Shown here one piece after another: positions 63,519 to 64,000 of a DNA stretch of 64,000 nt. Both the position numbers and the translations under genes were made by a program. Position 1 is the first letter of the stretch, and every line of letters starts with the position of its first letter. The stretch is taken from positions 108,111 through 172,110 of IMG/VR virus record IMGVR_UViG_3300035070_002905. The stretch is one strand, 5' to 3'. The DNA comes from a virus. The notes beneath the pieces were generated by a model. That model was given only the letters and a program-made list of their open reading frames with translations. It ran no database searches and had not been told where the DNA came from.

Positions 63519-64000
63519 ATGGAAACACCAATACTGTATAAGCTAGACAGTAAGAAGAAGGTTCGCCAGTGGCAGGCATGGGTAGAGGAGCATGAGGATG
63601 GCACCGCTACTGTACATACTGCGTCTGGTCTTGAAGGCGGGAAGCTATCGGGAATACCTATCCATGTAACGGTGGGTAAGAACCTAGGGAAGAAGAGTGA
63701 GACTACTCCGGTGCAACAGGCCGAGAAGGAAGTCCGCTCGAAACTCGAGAAGCAGTACAAGAAGGGCTACGTACGAGATATCCGTGAGTTCCGCCAGACC
63801 GGCGTACAGAAAGCTCAGGACTTCCGTAAGTATCACCATCATCTACCCGAGATCATTTACTGTGAGCCTAAGCTAGACGGCCTACGTAGTAAGTTAGATC
63901 GGGCGGGTGCCTGTAGTAAGAATGGAGATCTCTGGGGCTCTTGGGTCCAGGAGACTACCTGGGTGCAGGGTATTCTAGATCTGCTTGACGATGACGAGGA
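63519..64000 (+). CDS. ATP-dependent DNA ligase, N-terminal part (3' end outside window)
   Basis: 160 codons visible, with AAGGAGG before the ATG. Residues about 5-85 resemble a WGR domain (VRQWQAWVEE, GGKLSGIPIHVTVGKNLGKKSET, KGYV) often fused to phage ATP ligases. YCEPKLDGLRSK contains the adenylation motif K-x-D-G-x-R with Lys118 as the AMP-accepting residue. The catalytic domain continues beyond the window. It would seal nicks during replication. Confidence 0.88.
   Translation, partial: METPILYKLDSKKKVRQWQAWVEEHEDGTATVHTASGLEGGKLSGIPIHVTVGKNLGKKSETTPVQQAEKEVRSKLEKQYKKGYVRDIREFRQTGVQKAQDFRKYHHHLPEIIYCEPKLDGLRSKLDRAGACSKNGDLWGSWVQETTWVQGILDLLDDDE

Overview
This window is 64 kb of a large contractile-tailed (myovirus-type) bacteriophage genome. 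The evidence is a complete set of head and tail genes (portal, prohead protease, HK97-fold-like major capsid protein, tail tube, tail sheath, gpV/gp5-like spike, PAAR tip, three giant fibre-like proteins) beside a replication module (T7 gp2.5-like SSB, Toprim primase-helicase, RNase HI, DnaQ-like exonuclease, SNF2 helicase, ATP-dependent ligase). I see no integrase, tRNA gene, rRNA gene, insertion sequence or CRISPR array. Leucine codon CTA is used heavily, which would fit a marine gammaproteobacterial host such as Vibrio relatives, but the host cannot be fixed from this sequence.

Layout. 1-915 is the end of a plus-strand ThiF/E1-like gene. 975-16720 (minus) holds lysis-type membrane proteins, three giant fibre genes and small virion-type genes. 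16802-19530 (plus) is a small accessory operon with a macro domain protein and a membrane-anchored GIY-YIG (T5orf172) protein. 19563-46918 (minus) is one long structural block running from portal (right) through head, neck, sheath and tube to spike and PAAR (left). Inside it, between portal and prohead protease, lie two genes for a multisubunit RNA polymerase: a beta/beta-prime-N fusion of 1520 aa and a separate beta-prime C-terminal half of 609 aa. 47120-50959 (plus) is an operon of small proteins ending in five tandem paralogous membrane proteins; a sixth copy lies at 54084. 51206-52123 (minus) is an isolated fibre-like gene, 52165-54018 (plus) the SNF2 helicase, and 54572-55342 (minus) a sigma-70 family factor. 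55494-64000 (plus) is the replication module, containing a 336-bp AT-rich, iteron-bearing non-coding segment (62798-63133) that looks like a replication origin.

How it seems to work together. Two recurrent promoter classes can be read directly. One is sigma-70-like (TTCAAY, 17-18 bp, TATAAG/T). It precedes plus-strand non-structural operons and the sigma gene, and six of its seven copies are followed by a 5' stem-loop whose stem sequence varies but keeps pairing. The other is TAAAATAT(A), just upstream of minus-strand structural genes and a few small plus-strand genes. The simplest model is that host RNA polymerase reads the first class and makes the phage sigma factor, which then directs the phage-encoded beta/beta-prime polymerase to the second, late class. 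The polymerase genes sit among virion genes, so the enzyme could also be packaged. A short motif, hydrophobic-x-Lys-x-Ala, recurs dozens of times in head-region proteins and almost nowhere else; it may be the cleavage signal of the phage's prohead protease. The DNA polymerase, terminase and tape measure genes are not in this window.
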